Below, piece by piece: positions 29,011-32,468 of a stretch of DNA of 32,468 nt (position 1 is its first letter; the number at the start of each line of letters is the position of its first letter). The notes under the pieces were generated by a model. It did no database searches, was not told the DNA's origin, and was given only the letters and a program-made list of their open reading frames with translations. The stretch comes from Clostridiaceae bacterium (GTDB taxonomy: Bacteria > Bacillota > Clostridia > Lachnospirales > Lachnospiraceae). Location: NCBI GenBank assembly GCA_910574345.1, contig CAJSZV010000038.1, positions 1 to 32,468 on the forward strand. Direction: 5' to 3'. A program made the translations under genes and the position numbers.

Positions 29011-29031
29011 TACCGATTTTAATTCATATCA

Positions 29032-29076
29032 GCCGCACAGTAACTGACGGATGTTCAGCTACTGTGCGGCTTTTTT
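29032..29076 (+). terminator. Terminator before the repA module
   Basis: Stem GCCGCACAGTA (29032-29042) and TACTGTGCGGC (29060-29070), 17-nt loop, then six T. Confidence 0.85.
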
Positions 29077-29092
29077 GTTTATAGATAACTCT

Positions 29093-29124
29093 GCCCTGGT
29101 GACGTAGATCGCCAGGGCTTTTTT
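29093..29124 (+). terminator. Second terminator or leader hairpin before repA
   Basis: Stem GCCCTGGTGA (29093-29102) and TCGCCAGGGC (29109-29118) with one G-U pair, six-base loop and six T. It lies only 24 bp before the repA ATG, so it could attenuate repA or insulate it from upstream read-through. Confidence 0.75.
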
Positions 29125-29147
29125 CATTTAGACAGGAGGCTTTCAAA

Positions 29148-30134
29148 ATGCCGGAAACTTTGAATCTGAATTACTACTACGGGAATGAAGCCGACCAGTA
29201 CAGCTTCTACCGTATCCCCAAAATCCTATTGACCGACCGCCGCTACAAAGGCGTGTCGCTGGAAGCAAAGGTGCTGTATGGCCTGCTGCTTGACCGCATG
29301 GGGCTGTCTGCCCGCAATGGCTGGCTGGACGATAACGGGCGCGTGTTCCTCTACTTCACCCAGGAGGAAGTCATGGCCATGCTGGACTGCGGCAAGGACA
29401 AGGCGACGAAGCTGTTCCGCGAATTGGAGGGCATCGGCCTTGTGGAACGGAAAAAGCAGGGCCAGGGACACCCCGCCCGGATTTACGTTAAGAACTTCAT
29501 TCTGGAGCCGGAACCCGCCGCACCGGTTCAGACTGCGGAAAACCAGCAGTCAAGACCGCTTGACAGTGCCGCAGTCAAGACTGCTGAAAAACCGCAGTCT
29601 GCACCCCTGAAAACCAGCGGTCAAGAGTGCGGAATTTCCGCCCCTAATAATACTGATATAAATAAAACTGAAAAAAGCGATACTGATCTATCCATCACCC
29701 CCCCTGCCCCCTCAGCAGTTTCTTCCCCTGCTGGTAAACGCGCTCCGCGCAGGATGGGATTGGATGAGATGGAAAGTTACCGCGAACTGATTTTAGAAAA
29801 TATTGACTATGACATTCTTCTGGAACGGAACCCCTACGACAAGGACTTGCTGGACGGCTATGTGGAGTTAATGCTTGAAATCTGCTGCTCCACACGGGAA
29901 TCTGTCCGTATCTGCGGGCAGGAAGTACCCACCGAGGTTGTCAAAAGCCGGTTCCTGAAGCTGAACAGCGAACATATTGGCTACGTCATGGACAGCCTGA
30001 AAAGCAATACTGCCAAAATTGGCAATATCAAAGCATACACGCTGGCAGCACTCTACAACGCCCCCGTCACGATGGGGCAGTATTACACATCCCTTGTCAG
30101 CCACGATATGGCGCACGGGCTGCTGGACGGTTAA
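29148..30134 (+). CDS. RepA_N-family replication initiator of a conjugative element
   Basis: A 328-aa protein. The RepA_N winged-helix domain (about residues 15-117) shows YSFYRIPKILLTDRRYKGVSLEAKVLYGLLLDRM and YFTQEEVMAMLDCGKDKATKLFRELEGIGLVERKKQGQG. A proline/serine-rich linker (120-200) follows, then a conserved helical C-terminal domain (about 205-328, DUF6017-like) ending LAALYNAPVTMGQYY. Such proteins are the first gene of the transfer module in many Clostridial ICEs. ACAGGAGG precedes the ATG. Base composition is GC-rich compared with the core genes. The linker-coding DNA holds iteron-like repeats (see findings). Confidence 0.88.
   Translation: MPETLNLNYYYGNEADQYSFYRIPKILLTDRRYKGVSLEAKVLYGLLLDRMGLSARNGWLDDNGRVFLYFTQEEVMAMLDCGKDKATKLFRELEGIGLVERKKQGQGHPARIYVKNFILEPEPAAPVQTAENQQSRPLDSAAVKTAEKPQSAPLKTSGQECGISAPNNTDINKTEKSDTDLSITPPAPSAVSSPAGKRAPRRMGLDEMESYRELILENIDYDILLERNPYDKDLLDGYVELMLEICCSTRESVRICGQEVPTEVVKSRFLKLNSEHIGYVMDSLKSNTAKIGNIKAYTLAALYNAPVTMGQYYTSLVSHDMAHGLLDG
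29526..29634. repeat. Iteron-like direct repeats within repA
   Basis: Five related units of the type GCAGTCAAGACTGCTGAAAAACC start near 29526, 29546, 29571, 29594 and 29617; the last three are exactly 23 bp apart. The period is not a multiple of three, so the repetition is at DNA level. RepA_N plasmids often keep their origin in this part of the gene. Confidence 0.55.
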
Positions 30135-30184
30135 GCCGTCCGGCGCTTTGCAATACATCAATCAAACCAAAGGAGGACTTTTGC

Positions 30185-30643
30185 ATGGAACATGAAATCA
30201 ACATTCTGGTGGTGGAACCGGGCAGACCGCCCAGGCCGGCGCGGGTGGACTACTCGCTGGAAACTTTTTCACAGCTTGTCGGTGGCGAGTTGGCAATGGG
30301 CTGTTTCCTGCCCCATCGGGTCATGCTGCTCTACAACGAGGACGCTAACCGTCAGGGACTGCCGCCCAACCGCTGCAATCCCTTTGTAAACGAGTGCATC
30401 AGCGGTACATTCCTGCTGTGCGGGCTTTCAGACGAGGAGGGCTTCTGTTCCCTTTCCCCTGCCCGGCAAGCCGAGTTTCAGCGCCTTTTTGCCAGCCCCG
30501 GCGAGTTTATGATGCTGGGGACAGACCACATCTGCGCTTCACCTGCCGAGTTTGCCGAAACCGCTGGCAGGCTTTGGGGCAGCATGGCAAGCGGCGAATC
30601 CGTGGTGCTGACCAAGTGGGGCGGAAAGGAGGCCGGCGCATGA
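30185..30643 (+). CDS. DUF3846 domain protein
   Basis: A 152-aa soluble protein: ILVVEPGRPPRPARV, then LVGGELAMGCFLPHRVMLLYNEDANRQGLPPNR and ISGTFLLCGLSDEEGFCSLSPARQAEFQRLF, which is the DUF3846 pattern common on Clostridial and phage-like mobile elements. Function unknown. It follows repA with AAAGGAGG before the ATG and belongs to the same GC-rich module. Confidence 0.75.
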   Translation: MEHEINILVVEPGRPPRPARVDYSLETFSQLVGGELAMGCFLPHRVMLLYNEDANRQGLPPNRCNPFVNECISGTFLLCGLSDEEGFCSLSPARQAEFQRLFASPGEFMMLGTDHICASPAEFAETAGRLWGSMASGESVVLTKWGGKEAGA

Positions 30644-30723
30644 AATACCTGCTCCGCCGCCTGCTGGTTCCGCCTTAGCGCACACCAGTTTAGTCCCAGC
30701 CTGCAAAGAGAGGAGGTTTTACC

Positions 30724-31203
30724 ATGCAGGATGAAGTACGCGAAAAATCGGTGGCTCTCACCATCAAGGTCGGCAAAGCAGGCGGCAGGCTGACCGCCGG
30801 CCTGCTGAAATGGGCCATTCGGAAGTATCTGGCACAGGCCCAAAACCCCAAAATCCACCACGGCAAGCAGACCGTGAAGCAGCTTGTAAGCCAGGGCGCA
30901 GGCGTTCAAAACATTGAGATTACCGGCAAAAATATCAAGTCCTTTGAGCGTGTGGCGCGGAAATACGGGGTGGACTTTGCGCTGAAAAAAGACCCGGCGC
31001 AAGGGAAATACCTTGTCTTTTTCAAGGCACGGGACGCGGATGCACTGAACGCCGCCTTTGCCGAGTATGCCGGGAAAAGCCTGAACCGCTCCGCGCAGAA
31101 GAAGCCGTCACTGTTAGGCCAGCTTTCCCATTTCAAGGAGATTGCAAAGAACCTGACGCGGGATACCGCCAAAAACCGGGAGAAAGGGGGCGTTGAACTG
31201 TGA
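30724..31203 (+). CDS. PcfB/DUF3801 family conjugation protein
   Basis: A 159-aa basic protein fitting the PcfB family, which in enterococcal pCF10 is a relaxosome accessory factor contacting the coupling protein. Visible features are EKSVALTIKVGKAGGRLTAGLLKWAIRKYL at the start, the central GVQNIEITGKNIKSFERVARKYGVDFALKKD, and a basic tail. GAGAGGAGG precedes the ATG. The stop overlaps the GTG start of the VirD4 gene by 4 bp, so the pair is translationally coupled, consistent with a direct partnership. Confidence 0.85.
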   Translation: MQDEVREKSVALTIKVGKAGGRLTAGLLKWAIRKYLAQAQNPKIHHGKQTVKQLVSQGAGVQNIEITGKNIKSFERVARKYGVDFALKKDPAQGKYLVFFKARDADALNAAFAEYAGKSLNRSAQKKPSLLGQLSHFKEIAKNLTRDTAKNREKGGVEL

Positions 31204-32351
31204 AACTGGATGTAAAGAAAATCCTGCTCCCTAACCTGCCTTATGTGTTCATCTTCTGGTTTTTCAACCGTGTGGCGGAGGGCTGCCGGCTGGCAGAGGG
31301 CGCGGATATGGTGACAAAGGCAATGGGCGCGGTATCGGGCCTGGGGACGCTGATTTCCAAAAACCCGCTGCCCAGCTTCCACCCACGCGACCTGCTGTTT
31401 GGCGCTGCCGGCGCAGTCATTATCCGGGCCGTGGTTTATTTCAAGGCGAAAAACGCCAAGAAATACCGCCACGGAGTTGAGTATGGTTCGGCGCGTTGGG
31501 GAAATTCCGACGATATTAAGCCTTTCATCAATCCCCAATTCGACCAGAACATTCTCCTGACGCAGACAGAGCGCGTCATGGTGGGGAGAAACAAAATCCC
31601 CAAGTACAATATCAACAAAAATGTGCTGGTGATCGGCGGTTCCGGCTCCGGCAAGACCCGCTTCCACATCAAGCCCAACCTCATGCAGATGAACGCCAGC
31701 TATATCGTGACTGACCCAAAAGGCACGGTCGTTCTGGAATGTGGGAAAATGCTTCAGCGCGGCGGGTATGAGATAAAAATACTCAATACGATTGACTTCA
31801 AACAGTCCATGAAGTACAACCCATTCCGCTATATCTACTGCGAGAACGACATTTTGAAGCTGGTCAACTGCATTATGGAGAACACCAAGGGCGAGGACAG
31901 CAAGGGCGGTGAAGATTTTTGGGCAAAAGCCGAAGCCCTCTACTATCAGGCGCTGATCGCCTACATCTGGTACGAAGCGCCGGAAGAAGAAAAAAACATG
32001 ACCACCCTGCTGGAAATGCTCAATGCGTCCGAGGTGCGGGAGGATGATGAAAACTTCAAAAACGCCGTTGACCTGATGTTTGACGCGCTGGAAAAACGCG
32101 ACCCACAACATTTTGCGGTGCGCCAGTATAAGAAATACAAAATGGCGGCGGGCAAAACAGCAAAATCGATCCTGATTAGCTGCGGCGCAAGAATGGCTCC
32201 CTTTGACATCCGGGAGGTGCGGGAACTGATGGAGGGCGACGAACTGGAACTTGAAAAGATTGGCGACCGCAAGACGGCGCTGTTCTGTATCGTGTCCGAC
32301 ACGGATATGACATTCAATTTCATTTCTGCGATGGTTTATACGCAAATGTGA
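31200..32351 (+). pseudogene. VirD4/TraG-type coupling protein, interrupted by an insertion
   Basis: A 383-aa N-terminal part of a conjugative coupling ATPase that normally has around 600 residues. Two N-terminal membrane helices (about 11-23 and 65-82) precede the block HGVEYGSARWG, Walker A GGSGSGKT at 146-153, YIVTDPKGTVVLECG and FWAKAEALYYQALIAYIWYE. The frame ends right after AMVYTQM with TGA at the joint with foreign DNA (32350 on), before the Walker B segment expected downstream. GTG start, overlapping PcfB. Transfer by this copy should be abolished unless the rest is supplied elsewhere. Confidence 0.85.
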
Positions 32352-32468
32352 TTATTCTAAAGCTTGGGAGCCACTAATTTAAAGCTTGAGAGCCACCCGA
32401 ATCCAGTGTATTTAAAAGCTTGAGAGCCACCACTATATATTGTGGTCAGCCAAATATATTGCTTAATA
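32350..32468. mobile_element. End of an insertion element, probably IS21-like
   Basis: Coding similarity to VirD4 stops at 32349 and an AT-rich sequence starting TGATTATT begins. It contains three copies of AAAGCTTGAGAGCCACC (32359-32375 with two changes, 32381-32397, 32415-32431). A TG terminus and several subterminal repeats fit the IS21 family; Tn7-like ends have a similar plan. No transposase is in the window, so the family is inferred. Confidence 0.6.

Noticed and set aside
30906-32345. A 479-codon open frame on the minus strand over the PcfB and VirD4 genes
   Set aside because: It mirrors two clearly recognised genes on the other strand in GC-rich DNA, where antisense frames stay open by chance, and its protein is His/Phe-rich with no known pattern.

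Overview
The window is a chromosomal origin region from a low-GC Clostridia bacterium, most likely a Lachnospiraceae. The gene order (gyrA, gyrB, recF, S4 protein, dnaN and dnaA on one side; rpmH, rnpA, yidD, yidC, jag, mnmE, mnmG, rsmG, parA and parB on the other) is the classical Bacillota origin layout. The DUF4446 and DUF3881 genes, frequent TTG starts and strong GGAGG ribosome binding sites point to Lachnospiraceae. The species cannot be told from this alone.

Left arm (1-4607). The minus strand holds a strong promoter and leader that look like the start of an rRNA operon running off the left edge, then tRNA-Ser(GCU), plsC and a two-subunit class I fumarase. Divergent from the fumarase is a three-gene GntR/ABC-transporter operon with its own promoter and palindromic operator.

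Replication core (4608-13621). The minus-strand series dnaA > dnaN > S4 > recF > gyrB > gyrA makes the initiator, clamp, recombination mediator and gyrase. DnaA boxes lie on both sides of dnaA (11554-11804 and 13288-13490), which suggests a two-part oriC.

Right arm (13622-27819). Plus-strand genes run away from the origin: an ECF transporter S component, rpmH, rnpA, yidD, yidC, jag, mnmE, mnmG, rsmG, parA, parB, a DUF4446 gene, gdhA and a DUF3881 gene. These cover ribosome and RNase P parts, membrane insertion, tRNA wobble modification, 16S methylation, chromosome segregation and ammonium assimilation. One alpha/beta hydrolase gene lies against the direction of replication between rsmG and parA. 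Two perfect 16-bp parS sites are present, one in the loop-proximal half of a terminator and one inside parB.

Mobile right end (about 27820-32468). A tRNA promoter is followed by two tRNA-Arg(CCU)-like 5' halves, both broken just after the anticodon loop, and then one intact tRNA-Arg(CCU). Next come a 180-bp field of TGCTAATA repeats, a tyrosine-integrase fragment lacking its N-terminal part, and a visibly GC-richer conjugative-element module: a RepA_N replication initiator with iteron-like repeats in its linker, a DUF3846 protein, a PcfB/DUF3801 protein and a VirD4-type coupling protein. The coupling protein stops before its Walker B region, at what appears to be the end of an inserted transposon carrying three copies of a 17-bp motif. 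The conjugative element therefore looks damaged at both visible points, the integrase and virD4.
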